A stretch of DNA of 64,000 nucleotides, taken from NCBI GenBank assembly GCA_963842295.1, contig CAWJFY010000009.1, positions 124,001-188,000 of the forward strand, given 5' to 3'. The notes beneath the pieces are model-generated. The model saw nothing but the letters and a program-made list of their open reading frames with translations, made no database searches and was not told the origin of the DNA. Positions 21,194-30,099 of the stretch are shown piece by piece. The DNA is from JAJNBA01 sp963842295 (GTDB lineage: Bacteria; Actinomycetota; UBA4738; HRBIN12). Made by a program: the position numbers and the translations under genes. Positions within the stretch are counted from its first letter, which is position 1. Each line of letters begins with the position of its first letter.

Positions 21194-22498
21194 ATGGACC
21201 TGAGCGGTAGGCGGCTGCGGTTGCTCATCTCGGACATCCTCGGGCTGGAGCGCGGGAAGTACCTGTTCGGCGACGTCGCGGAGACGGGCCACGCGGCGTT
21301 CTGCATCGGGCTCTATCCGCTGACCACGGACAGGGAGATCCTGCCGAGCCCCCGGCAGCACTTCGACATCGGCCTCCCCGATGTGGAGGCGCAGTTGGAC
21401 CGGGAGACCCTCCGCCCCGGCTGGGAGGACGACACCGTGGTCGGCATCGCCGACGTGACGCAGCACGGCCAGCCGCTCGAGCTCGACCCCCGATACGTCC
21501 TGAAGCAGGCGATCCAGGCCTGGCGCGACATGGACCTGGAGCCCCAGATGGCCTACGAGCTCGAGTTCTACCTCTGCGAGCGAACCGAGGACGGCGCCTG
21601 GGCGCCGGCCGAACTGCCTTCGCACCGTGTCTACGGCACCGGGATGTCGGTGGATCCGAGCGGTGCCGTGCACGACATGGTGAGCGCCTCGCTCGCCTCG
21701 GGTTTCCATGTGGAGAGCTGGTGCAGCGAGTTCGACTCCGCCGCCTACGAGGTCAACTGGCGCTATCGGGACGCAACCGCGGCGGCCGACGAGGCGTTCC
21801 TCTTCCGCGTGCTCGTTCACGAGATCGCCGCCCGGCACGGCCGACATGCGACATTCCTCGGACGACCCTTCAACGATCGCGGCGGCAGCGGGATGCACAT
21901 GAACTTCTCGCTTCGGCGCCGGGACGGCTCCAACGCTTTCCACGACCCCGACGATCCGGACGGCCTGTCCGACCTCGCTCGGAAGTCGATCGCCGGCCTG
22001 CTCGCCCATCACCGCGGCATGTCGGCGATCTGCGCGCCCACGGTCAACGCCTACAAGCGCCTGAAGCCCGACATGCTGAACGGCTACCTGGCGAACTGGG
22101 GCTTCGACGACAGGACCGTCGGCGTTCGCGTCCCGTCCGCGCGGGGAGAAGGTTCGCGCCTCGAGCACCGGATGGCCGACGCGGCTGCCAACCCTTACCT
22201 CACGGGTGCCGCGCTGCTCCACGCGGCCAGGATCGGCGTGGTGGAGGAGCTCGAGCTCGGGCCCCCCCAGGAGCCAGGCGCGGAGCCCAACACGGACGTC
22301 GCGGTCCCCAACACGCTCTCGGAGGCTCTGGACGAGCTGCAGTCGGACGCGAAGTTGGTGGGTGCGCTCGGCGAGTGGTTGGTGGAGTCGTTCGTCGCGC
22401 TGAAACGAGCGGAGTGGGACCGATACGTGGCGGCCGGCGACACGTCCGACACGGAGGTCACTCCGTGGGAGCTCGAGTATTACCTCCCCTACTTCTAG
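21194..22498 (+). CDS. Glutamine synthetase-family ligase (glutamate-amine ligase type)
   Basis: A 434-aa member of the GS superfamily with the catalytic beta-grasp/guanido fold: ELEFYLCERTED (metal Glu), FNDRGGSGMHMNFSL (catalytic His/metal), NAYKRLKPDMLNGYLANWGF and LEHRMADAAANPYLTGAALL. The usual adenylylation loop is not seen. Proteins of this type often make gamma-glutamylated amines (PuuA/GlnA3-like) rather than glutamine, which would fit the amine-catabolic genes nearby. A GAGGAGG ribosome site precedes the ATG. Family sure; substrate inferred. Confidence 0.82.
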   Translation: MDLSGRRLRLLISDILGLERGKYLFGDVAETGHAAFCIGLYPLTTDREILPSPRQHFDIGLPDVEAQLDRETLRPGWEDDTVVGIADVTQHGQPLELDPRYVLKQAIQAWRDMDLEPQMAYELEFYLCERTEDGAWAPAELPSHRVYGTGMSVDPSGAVHDMVSASLASGFHVESWCSEFDSAAYEVNWRYRDATAAADEAFLFRVLVHEIAARHGRHATFLGRPFNDRGGSGMHMNFSLRRRDGSNAFHDPDDPDGLSDLARKSIAGLLAHHRGMSAICAPTVNAYKRLKPDMLNGYLANWGFDDRTVGVRVPSARGEGSRLEHRMADAAANPYLTGAALLHAARIGVVEELELGPPQEPGAEPNTDVAVPNTLSEALDELQSDAKLVGALGEWLVESFVALKRAEWDRYVAAGDTSDTEVTPWELEYYLPYF

Positions 22499-22532
22499 GC
22501 CCGGTCCGTGGGCCACCGGCAACACCCAGCCC

Positions 22533-22561
22533 TTGACATTCTGTAAGTGATGGCTTACATA
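22533..22561 (+). promoter_or_regulatory. TTGACA-N17-TACATA promoter with embedded palindromic operator
   Basis: A near-consensus housekeeping promoter, TTGACA then 17 nt then TACATA. Between and over the -10 box lies the palindrome TGTAAG-TGATGG-CTTACA (22542-22559). A repressor bound here, of TetR or similar type, would block RNA polymerase. It drives the SRPBCC gene and possibly the P450. Confidence 0.6.
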
Positions 22562-22595
22562 AGCTCGTACGGGACCTCGCGGGGAGGCTGAACGG

Positions 22596-23045
22596 ATGGG
22601 CGGAGTGAAGTTCTCGATCGAGATCGACGCACCGCCGGAGCGCGTGTTCGAACACCTGGCCGACGTTGCCACGCATCCTTCGTGGGCGAACCCGAAGGCG
22701 GACATGAGGATGGAACAGACGGGCGGTGCCGGCTCCGGGCCTGGTTCCACATATCGCTCGTCGGGCGTCTTCGTGGGCAAACCGGTGACCGCCGATATCT
22801 CGGTGACGGCCTTCGACCCGCCCCGACGGTTCGCGATCCGCTCGGAGCAACATCAGGAGGGCAAGAAGGACGTCTGGTACGTGAACGACTACACGCTCAC
22901 CCCCGACGGCGCCGGCACACGCCTCACGAAGCGGGTCACCTCGAATGGGAACCCGGCGATCTTCTTCATCGCCTATCCGGCGGTCCGCGCTGACCAGATG
23001 AAGTCGCTCCGCAACCTGAAGCGGCTCGCCGAGTCGAGCGGCTGA
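22596..23045 (+). CDS. SRPBCC-family (START-like) protein
   Basis: A 149-aa helix-grip fold protein: FSIEIDAPPERVFEHLADVA opening, central strands, and a final long helix (ADQMKSLRNLKRLAE). The fold binds hydrophobic ligands such as polyketides, sterols or aromatic compounds. GGGGAGG precedes the ATG. It sits 55 nt before a cytochrome P450 under a regulated promoter, so ligand delivery to or protection for that P450 is a fair guess. Confidence 0.82.
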   Translation: MGGVKFSIEIDAPPERVFEHLADVATHPSWANPKADMRMEQTGGAGSGPGSTYRSSGVFVGKPVTADISVTAFDPPRRFAIRSEQHQEGKKDVWYVNDYTLTPDGAGTRLTKRVTSNGNPAIFFIAYPAVRADQMKSLRNLKRLAESSG

Positions 23046-23100
23046 GCGGATCTCCTCGCTCGGCGGACGGGAGTCGAGAGCCTCCCCGTATGATTCGGCG

Positions 23101-24348
23101 ATGGCCGAGGAGCACCCCGAGATCGACCTCGCGAACCCGGACAGCTACGTCGGGGGCGTCCCCTATGACTGGTTCGATCACCTTCGGCACGAGCATCCCG
23201 TCTTCTGGCATCCGGAACGCGCTCCCAACCAAGGCTTCTGGGCCGTCACCCGATACGACGACCTGACCGCCATCCACATGGACTGGCAGACCTATTCCTC
23301 CGAGCTCGGCGCGGTCGCGCTCGAGGAGCTCGACGACGAGCAACTCGAGATCAGGAAGTCGATGCTCGAGACCGACCCTCCTCGGCACACGCAGCTCCGC
23401 CGGATCTGCTCCAGCCGCTTCTCCGCGCGCGGTGTCGGGAAGTACGAGGACTGGATCCGCGAGGTCGCGAGCGACGTCTTGGACAAGGCGCTCCCCACAG
23501 GCGAGTTCGACTTCGTGCCCGAGATCAGCCGGGACCTGCCGATCCGGTTCCTCTGCTCGATCTTCACGGTCCCGCAAGAGGACGCGCCGCAGCTGATCTC
23601 CTGGGGCGACCAGATGATCGCGAACCAGGACCCCGAGTACTCCCGTGCGGTGGTCGACCGAGAGGACACCGAGGCCTATCGACTGCTGCCGTTCCGCTCC
23701 CCCGCCGCCTACGAGGTGTTCGACTACGCCGACGGCCAGCGGGACATGCGCTTGCAGGATCCCCAGGACGACGTGATCAACGCGCTCACGGTCGCGCAGT
23801 CGGAGGGCATCCTGAACGAGCAGGAGTTCCACAACTACTTCGGCGTGCTGATGATCGCGGGCAACGAGACGACGCGGCATACGATCAGCCACGGGATGCT
23901 GGCGCTGATGGAGCATCCGGATCAGCTGAAGCTGCTCCAGGAGGAACCCGAGCGGATCCCGAGGGCAACCGAAGAGATCCTGAGGTGGGCGACGCCGGTA
24001 CACCACTTCCGCCGGACGGCGACCCGCGACGTCGAGCTCCGGGGCGCGGAGATCAAGCAGGGCGACAAGGTCGTCACGTGGTTCACGAGCGCCAACCGCG
24101 ACGAGGAGATCTTCCCCGACCCCTACACGTTCGACGTCACGAGGAAGCCGAACGACCATGTGACGTTCGGCCCAGGAGGCCCCCACTTCTGCCTGGGCGC
24201 ACACCTCGCTCGATTGGAGACGAAGATCCTGTTCCAGGAGCTGCTGCCGCGCCTGAAGTCGATCGAGCTCGCGGGGGCGGTGGAACGGATCAGGTCCGAC
24301 TTCGTCAACGGGATCAAGCGGATGCCGGTACGGGTCTCGACGAGATAG
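23101..24348 (+). CDS. Cytochrome P450 (class I bacterial type)
   Basis: A 415-aa soluble haem monooxygenase. The I-helix oxygen-binding motif is AGNETTRHTISHG near residue 255, the K-helix ExxR is EEILRW with the later R, and the haem-Cys loop is FGPGGPHFCLGAHLARLE near residue 357. It resembles CYP125/142/124-type steroid or lipid hydroxylases, but the substrate is unknown. TATGAT (23089-23094) lies 6 nt before the ATG, so it also has its own leaderless promoter. Electron partners could be the ferredoxin/reductase pair at 53.8-55.4 kb, though those are of Rieske type. Confidence 0.93.
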   Translation: MAEEHPEIDLANPDSYVGGVPYDWFDHLRHEHPVFWHPERAPNQGFWAVTRYDDLTAIHMDWQTYSSELGAVALEELDDEQLEIRKSMLETDPPRHTQLRRICSSRFSARGVGKYEDWIREVASDVLDKALPTGEFDFVPEISRDLPIRFLCSIFTVPQEDAPQLISWGDQMIANQDPEYSRAVVDREDTEAYRLLPFRSPAAYEVFDYADGQRDMRLQDPQDDVINALTVAQSEGILNEQEFHNYFGVLMIAGNETTRHTISHGMLALMEHPDQLKLLQEEPERIPRATEEILRWATPVHHFRRTATRDVELRGAEIKQGDKVVTWFTSANRDEEIFPDPYTFDVTRKPNDHVTFGPGGPHFCLGAHLARLETKILFQELLPRLKSIELAGAVERIRSDFVNGIKRMPVRVSTR

Positions 24349-24349
24349 G

Positions 24350-25375
24350 TCAGGGCCCTTCGACGTCGATGAGCACCTTGCCGACCGCGCCGCTCTCGAC
24401 GGCGGCATGGGCGTCGGCGGTCTGCTCCAGGGGGAATCGGTGTAACGGCAGGCCGGCCTCATCGCCGACCCGCAGCGCCCCGGCGGCCGCGGCTGCCTGC
24501 ACGTCCCGCACCGCCTTCTCCTTCACCTGCGCGGACACCGTATAGACGAGGACGAACTGGTAGCCCGCGTTGCTCCTCATCGCCGAACCAGCGCGGACGG
24601 TCACGTCCTCCGCGTCGCTCGCATAGATCGCCACGGTGCCGTTGGGACCGATCACGGAGGCGTCGAGCGCCGCGTTCGCGCTCGCAGCGACCTCGACGAT
24701 CACGTCGACCCCATCAGGAGCGACCCGATGAACGGCTTCCGTCGCATCTTCCGTCCGATAGTTCACGACGTGGTGTGCGCCCGCGGCCGCGGCGAGCTCC
24801 GCCTTCTCCGAAGAGCTCACCGTCGCGATGACGGTGGCGCCGGCCCATCGCGCGAGCTCGATCGCAGCGTGGCCAACGGCACCCGCCCCGCCCGCGACGA
24901 GCACCTTCCGTCCGTCGAGCGTCCCCGGGCCGAGCGTTGCCGGGCCGTCGGCGCCGGCGGTCAGACACCGGTGCGCCGTGAGGGCCGGGATACCCAGGCT
25001 CGCGCCCAGATCGAAGGAGCCATCGTCGGGCATCGGAACCGCCTGGGATCCGGGCAACGCCACCAGCTCCTGGGCGGTCCCGTCGGCCCTCTGCCAGGCC
25101 GCCTCCCAGATCCAGACCCGTTGACCCGCTCGGGCGGGATCGACGTTCTCCCCCACCGCCACCACCGTGCCCGCGCCGTCCTGGTTCGGGACGACTTCCG
25201 GGAAAGCGAGGCGGTGTCCGGGACCATCGCCCCTGCGCGCCTTCCAGTCAGTCGGGTTCACTCCAGAAACCGCGATGCGGACGAGCACCTCGCCGCTGCT
25301 CGGCTCAGGTTCGGGCCGTTCGGCGATCCTCAGGACATCCGGGGCACCGGTCTCCGTGTAGACGATCGCTCTCAT
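24350..25375 (-). CDS. NADPH:quinone oxidoreductase-like medium-chain dehydrogenase
   Basis: A 341-aa zinc-independent MDR family protein (zeta-crystallin/QOR type). The GroES-like N-terminal half (VSGVNPTDWKARRGD, PNQDGAGTVVAVGE) is followed by a Rossmann domain (VLVAGGAGAVGHAAIELARW). Catalytic and structural zinc ligands of alcohol dehydrogenases are absent. It reduces quinones or enones with NADPH. Converges on the P450 gene with a 1-nt gap; transcription is independent. Confidence 0.88.
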   Translation of the reverse strand: MRAIVYTETGAPDVLRIAERPEPEPSSGEVLVRIAVSGVNPTDWKARRGDGPGHRLAFPEVVPNQDGAGTVVAVGENVDPARAGQRVWIWEAAWQRADGTAQELVALPGSQAVPMPDDGSFDLGASLGIPALTAHRCLTAGADGPATLGPGTLDGRKVLVAGGAGAVGHAAIELARWAGATVIATVSSSEKAELAAAAGAHHVVNYRTEDATEAVHRVAPDGVDVIVEVAASANAALDASVIGPNGTVAIYASDAEDVTVRAGSAMRSNAGYQFVLVYTVSAQVKEKAVRDVQAAAAAGALRVGDEAGLPLHRFPLEQTADAHAAVESGAVGKVLIDVEGP

Positions 25376-25504
25376 CGGCGATCACACCCTCCTCTGTCCG
25401 CGAAGAACGACGAACCGCCTTTCGGCCTAGCCGGAATGGCCTAGAAATGTATCGCCCTTTGACGTCTACGGTCCCCCGACCGGCGGACCTAGCATTCGAG
25501 GTCC

Positions 25505-26608
25505 ATGGACGAGAAGGCGAACGATGATGGCTCCGCGCCGGACACCCTGTCAGAGAGCACGCCGCATCCCGACGACGACGTACCCGCATCGAAGAGCACC
25601 GACCGGTTGGTCTCCCGCCTCGCCGAGCTGCGTGCCCAGGTGGAGATCCTGGCGCCGCCGGACCAGGACCGTGGCCGGGAGGCGATCGAGCGGATGCTTC
25701 AGGCGCAGGAGCGCGTAGCGACGCTCGAGCAGATGCTCGCGCGGGCTCGCGAGCGAGAAGACAGCCTCACCGTGCAGTCGATCCGGGACCAGGCGGCGAT
25801 CGCGGACAGCGAGTCGCGCCTCGCCGAGATGAGCGCGATCGCCGCCCGGGTCGCCACGAGTGAGGAAGCTCGGCGCGAGGCGGAGACCGTCGCGGCCGAA
25901 GCCGATCGGAAGCTGACGCTCGCACAGGCCGAGGCCGAGGCGCGCCAGGGGGAGATCGAACGACTGCGATCCAGATGCTCGGAGCTCGAAACCGATCTCA
26001 GCAGGCTCGCGAGGGAGGTGGCCGCGGCCACCGTCGCGCGTGCGGAAGCCAGCAGGACCGAGCGGGAACGGAACGAGGCGCGTGATCGCGCCTCCGCCGA
26101 ACGCCGGCTCGCAGCCGAGGACCGGCGACGCGCCGCGGAGGCCAATCTGCGGGCGACCGAGCTCCAGGCCCAGCTCCTCGCGGCAGAACGGCGGATCGTG
26201 AAGCTCACGAACGAGCGCAGCGCCTCGGAAACGGCGCCAGAGGCTCCCCCGAACGTCCTCGAGTCGCGGCGCACGGAGGCCCCCGCGGAGGCCCGCACTG
26301 GGGCCCGCACTGAGGCCCCCGCGGAGTCTCCCTCCAAGGCGCACAGCGAGGCCCCGTGGACCACTCTTCAGCGCGCGAGCTTCGCGGCAGCGGGGTCGGC
26401 CGAACCGGTCGAACGAACGACCGACGAGAGCGACGTCATCGATCTCACGCAGGAGACACCGGATCCGGTCGAGCAAGACACGGGCAACGGCACCGCAGAG
26501 CCCGAGGATGTTCCCGCCGCCTCGGGTGCATCTCACGGGAAGGGGATCGGGCTCTTCGGCCGGATGCTGCGCGGACGGCAGCACGAGGCCGACGCGGGCC
26601 CGGAGTAG
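25505..26608 (+). CDS. Long coiled-coil protein with low-complexity tail
   Basis: A 367-aa cytosolic protein. Residues 1-33 are acidic and disordered. Residues about 35-235 form a continuous Ala/Arg/Glu-rich coiled coil (LAELRAQVEILAPPDQDRGR at the start, then long heptads). Residues 240-340 contain repeated EAxAEAR/TEAP units and are disordered. The end (GKGIGLFGRMLRGR) is a short basic amphipathic helix that could touch membrane. TAGCAT lies 9 nt before the ATG. It may be a scaffold or DivIVA-like cytoskeletal protein (inference only). Confidence 0.7.
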   Translation: MDEKANDDGSAPDTLSESTPHPDDDVPASKSTDRLVSRLAELRAQVEILAPPDQDRGREAIERMLQAQERVATLEQMLARAREREDSLTVQSIRDQAAIADSESRLAEMSAIAARVATSEEARREAETVAAEADRKLTLAQAEAEARQGEIERLRSRCSELETDLSRLAREVAAATVARAEASRTERERNEARDRASAERRLAAEDRRRAAEANLRATELQAQLLAAERRIVKLTNERSASETAPEAPPNVLESRRTEAPAEARTGARTEAPAESPSKAHSEAPWTTLQRASFAAAGSAEPVERTTDESDVIDLTQETPDPVEQDTGNGTAEPEDVPAASGASHGKGIGLFGRMLRGRQHEADAGPE

Positions 26609-26618
26609 CCGGTCCGGG

Positions 26619-27128
26619 TCAGCTAGGACGAGGACGACCGGCTTCGACCCGGCGCAAGAGGGTTCGAAGCATCTCCGCGAACCGCTCCTGATCCTCCGCG
26701 GAAAGGACCGACGCCACCTGCGCCTCCTCGGCGTTGAAGCGCGGGAACAACTCCTCGATCTTCCGTCTCCCGCTCGGCGTGAGCGTGAGCAGCACCACGC
26801 GCCCGTCCTTCGAGGCCTTGCGGCGCTTCACGTAGCGCCGCCCCTGCAGTGTCGAGAGAACACCCGTGGCGGTGGGCCGGCTGATGCCCACGGCGGAGGC
26901 GAAATCCCTCGCCTCCATCTCACCCCAGATCCAGAGCACCCAGAGTCCGGTGAAGGCCGTCCAGGACAGCCGGTCGTCGGCCAGCACGGTGGACTCCAGG
27001 TGCCGCCTGAGCGCGACGCCGCCGCGGAACACGTTGGAGATCGCCCACATCGCGCGGAAGTCGAGCGGCAGGTGCCCGAGCTCCTCCACGATCTTCCGTT
27101 CGGCGGGGAGCAGACCGTCGGTGCTCAC
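26619..27128 (-). CDS. MarR-family transcriptional regulator
   Basis: A 169-aa winged-helix regulator. The recognition helix region is ARDFASAVGISRPTATGVLS and the wing is VKRRKASKDGRVVLLTLTPS with the usual D-x-R. GTG 27128 overlaps the decarboxylase stop (GTGA), so it is the last gene of the hpaE-hpaD-permease-decarboxylase operon and most likely controls it, with an aromatic acid or amine as effector (inference). Confidence 0.9.
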   Translation of the reverse strand: MSTDGLLPAERKIVEELGHLPLDFRAMWAISNVFRGGVALRRHLESTVLADDRLSWTAFTGLWVLWIWGEMEARDFASAVGISRPTATGVLSTLQGRRYVKRRKASKDGRVVLLTLTPSGRRKIEELFPRFNAEEAQVASVLSAEDQERFAEMLRTLLRRVEAGRPRPS

Positions 27129-28543
27129 GACGAACCCTTCGCGAGCCTCTCTCCTAGCTCTTCAGCGACGTCGAGGATGGCCAACACGTCGTCGTCGGTG
27201 GTCCGGTAGTTCACGAAGCAGGGGCGGAGCCAGACCTTCTCCTCGATCAGGGCAGAGGCCAGGTAGACGCGGCCGTCCGCCTGGATCGCTTCGGCGAGCG
27301 CCTGGTTGTGGGCGTTGAGATCTCCCACACCGGAAGGCGTGTGCCGGAGCGGCACGATCGACAGATGCGGTGGAGCCTCGAAGGTCTCGAAGTCGGGGCG
27401 CTCGGACGCGGCCCGGTGCAGGAGCTGCGCCTCGGCGAGGTTCCGGCGGATCGCGTCGCGGAACTGCGCCGCTCCGTGCGCGCGGAAGGCGAGCCAGAGC
27501 TTTAGGGCTCGGAGCGGTCGCGAGTACTCGAGGGTGATGTCGGCGGCGTGCAACTCGTGCTGCTGGTGCGGCAGGTAGCCCTGTTCGTGCGCGAACATCT
27601 CCGAGAGGGCGTTCGGCTCTCGGACGAGAGCTACGCTGCAGGCCTTGGGGACGTAGAGCCATTTGTGCGCGTCGACGCTCACCGAGTCGGCGCGCTCCAC
27701 GCCCGCGAATCGGTCGGGCACGACCGATGCCGCGGGCAGCCCGTACGCCCCGTCCACGTGCATCCAGATGCCACGCGCCTCGCAGATCTCGGCGATCGGC
27801 GCGATCGGGTCGATCGCGCCGGTCAGCGTCGTCCCGGCGGTCACGACCACGGCCACCGGCGTCACGCCATCGTCCACGTCACGGTCGATCGTCTCGGCCA
27901 GGAGGTCCGGACGCATCCGGTGCTCGTCGTCGATCGGCACATCGCGGAGACGGTCGCTGCCGATTCCGAGCAACTCGACCGCGCGCGTGATCGAGTAGTG
28001 GACCTCCGCCGAGGCATACACGGCCGCCCGGAGTCCGCCGAGGCCGGCGGCGCGCGAGCCGGGCAGAGCCCGTTCGCGCGCCGCCGCCAACGCGGTCATG
28101 TTCGAGATCGTGCCCCCGCTGGTGAACGCGCCGTTCGTCGCCGGATAGCCGACGAACTCCCCTACCCAGCCCACGGCCTGCTGCTCGAGCATCGTGGCCG
28201 CCCTCGCGTCGACGGCGAGGTTCATGTCGTACGTGGAGGCCAGCAGATCGCCCAGCGCCCCGATCTCCAGGCCGGACGATCCGATGAACGCGAAGTACCG
28301 GGGGCGGGGCTGCGCGATCGACTCGTCCAGGGCCTTGGCGGCGTCGTCCAGCGCCTCGTGGACGCTCACCGGCTCCTTCGGGAGCCCGGCCTCCAGGAGC
28401 GCCCGGAGCCTCTCGTCGAGCGGCGGCTCCTCAGGCCGGGGCCGATCGAAGCTCCGCCAGGCCTCGGCGACCAGCTTCGCCGCGTGCTCGAGCGCCTCTT
28501 CCCGAGGCGCATCGAGCCGCAGCGGCCGATCCGGATCCGTCAT
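27125..28543 (-). CDS. PLP-dependent aromatic-L-amino-acid decarboxylase-family protein
   Basis: A 472-aa group II decarboxylase. It contains the PLP-binding block (TSGGTISNMTALAAARERAL), the Asp/His of the cofactor pocket (WMHVDGAYGLPA) and the Schiff-base lysine in SVDAHKWLYVPKAC near residue 300. Family members decarboxylate tyrosine, DOPA, tryptophan or phenylalanine to the amines. It lies directly below an amino acid permease and below homoprotocatechuate genes, so tyrosine or DOPA is the likeliest substrate (inference). Some relatives are aldehyde synthases, which would make 4-hydroxyphenylacetaldehyde in one step. Confidence 0.85.
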   Translation of the reverse strand: MTDPDRPLRLDAPREEALEHAAKLVAEAWRSFDRPRPEEPPLDERLRALLEAGLPKEPVSVHEALDDAAKALDESIAQPRPRYFAFIGSSGLEIGALGDLLASTYDMNLAVDARAATMLEQQAVGWVGEFVGYPATNGAFTSGGTISNMTALAAARERALPGSRAAGLGGLRAAVYASAEVHYSITRAVELLGIGSDRLRDVPIDDEHRMRPDLLAETIDRDVDDGVTPVAVVVTAGTTLTGAIDPIAPIAEICEARGIWMHVDGAYGLPAASVVPDRFAGVERADSVSVDAHKWLYVPKACSVALVREPNALSEMFAHEQGYLPHQQHELHAADITLEYSRPLRALKLWLAFRAHGAAQFRDAIRRNLAEAQLLHRAASERPDFETFEAPPHLSIVPLRHTPSGVGDLNAHNQALAEAIQADGRVYLASALIEEKVWLRPCFVNYRTTDDDVLAILDVAEELGERLAKGSS

Positions 28544-28561
28544 CTCCCGGCGCGGGGCGCC

Positions 28562-30058
28562 TCAGCCCTCCTCGCCGGTCGATAGGTCCGCGAGCGCCTG
28601 TCGAGCCGGCGGTCGCCCCTTCACAGCCAGCGTGACGAGTAGGCCGAGGCCCGCCCAGATAGCCGCCCAGAGCCACACACGGTCGAACGGCGGCAGCACC
28701 TTGTAGATCGCGCCGAAGATCGCGCCGACGGCGACCGCGATGCCAAGCAGCCCGGAGATCACCAGCCCGACCTTGTTCGGGTGGTCCCTCAGTCCGTAGA
28801 AGGCGCCCAGGGCCATGACGCCGTACACGACCATGATCAGGAACGCCCCGAGCGTGGAGATCCACTGGAACACGCCTAGCTCGTGCGGCGCCCCCACAAG
28901 CACGCCGTTCGCGAACAACGCATCGAAGCTGAGCGTCGAAAGGACCCACGCCGCCGACACGATGGCCACGACGAGTGCAGAGGCGATGGGATTGCCGCCC
29001 TTCGTCGTGTTCGCTAGGGCCCCCGGGATCTTCCGATCGCGCGCGAGGGCGAAGATCCCACGCGTCGTCGCCGTCGCGGCCCCTAGGCCGACCGCCATCA
29101 CGTCGAGGAGCACGACGACGAGTAGGACCTTCAGCGTCAGGTCCGAGGATCCGCCGTACCCGCCCGCTGCATCGGGCGAACCGAGCGCGAACAGAGGGGC
29201 GCCAGCTACCTCGGGAGACGTGAACACGGCCATGTCGAAGCCGAAGCCCGCCACCTGCGCGTAGGCGGCCACTACGTAGAAGACGGCCACGATCGCCACC
29301 GAGAGCAGCACGGCCCGGGGGATCGCGCGCTTCGGCTGCTCCGCTTCCTCAGCGAGGTTCGCTGCGGTCTCGAAGCCGACGAAGATCAGCACGCCATACA
29401 GAACCCCGAAGAGGATCCCCGTGTAGCTGGGGGCCTCTGCCGGGTTGAAGGCCCTGAGGCTGTTCTCCGGCGCGTTGATGATCACGTTCACGAAGAACGC
29501 CAGCACCACTGCGGCGGACACGAGTGCGAGCAGAAGCTGCAGTCGCGTGGAGATCTTCACGCCTGCTGCCAGGATCAGGAAGACGACTCCCACGTAGATC
29601 AGCGACCACGCCCAGGACGGCATGAGCGGGTCGACCTCGAAGGCGGGCAGCACGTTGTCGCGAAGGAACCACCCCACGAGCACCGCGATCGCCGAGGCGA
29701 GCAGGAGCGTGCCGCCGTAGTAGATCCAGCCAGCCCATCCGCCGACGCGTGATCCGAACCCCATCGTGACGTAGTCGTAGAGGGAGCCCGCAGCGTGCAC
29801 CCGCTTCGCGTACTGGGCCACGATCCAGCCGAGCGCCAGCACGCCGATCGCAGCCAGGATCACCGCGAACGGGGTTGCGACACCCGCGCCCTCTCCGGAG
29901 AAGCCCGTGCCCGCGATCAGCGGGATGAGGAACGCCGCCGAGAACACCGGCCCGATCAATCCGACCGACTGCGCGACGACGTCGATCAGCTTGAGCCGCC
30001 GTTTACCCAGCCGTTCGTACCCGGTGCCCTCGCTCATCCTGTCCATCTCCGTTGCCAC
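28562..30058 (-). CDS. APC-superfamily amino acid/amine permease
   Basis: A 498-aa protein with 12 or more transmembrane helices. It carries the APC hallmark at the first helices (SVGLIGPVFSAAFLIPLIAG, LAAIGVLALGWIVAQYAKRV) and the helix 6 region FGVLYGVLIFVGFETAANLA with an EEAEQPKRAIPRAV loop. GTG 30058 is preferred because GAGAGGGGG lies 6 nt upstream; ATG 30046 or 30037 are alternatives. It probably imports the decarboxylase substrate or exchanges amino acid for amine. Confidence 0.88.
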   Translation of the reverse strand: MATEMDRMSEGTGYERLGKRRLKLIDVVAQSVGLIGPVFSAAFLIPLIAGTGFSGEGAGVATPFAVILAAIGVLALGWIVAQYAKRVHAAGSLYDYVTMGFGSRVGGWAGWIYYGGTLLLASAIAVLVGWFLRDNVLPAFEVDPLMPSWAWSLIYVGVVFLILAAGVKISTRLQLLLALVSAAVVLAFFVNVIINAPENSLRAFNPAEAPSYTGILFGVLYGVLIFVGFETAANLAEEAEQPKRAIPRAVLLSVAIVAVFYVVAAYAQVAGFGFDMAVFTSPEVAGAPLFALGSPDAAGGYGGSSDLTLKVLLVVVLLDVMAVGLGAATATTRGIFALARDRKIPGALANTTKGGNPIASALVVAIVSAAWVLSTLSFDALFANGVLVGAPHELGVFQWISTLGAFLIMVVYGVMALGAFYGLRDHPNKVGLVISGLLGIAVAVGAIFGAIYKVLPPFDRVWLWAAIWAGLGLLVTLAVKGRPPARQALADLSTGEEG

Positions 30059-30099
30059 GCAGAGCCCCCTCTCGTTCGGTCGAACCTCTCGCGCGAACC

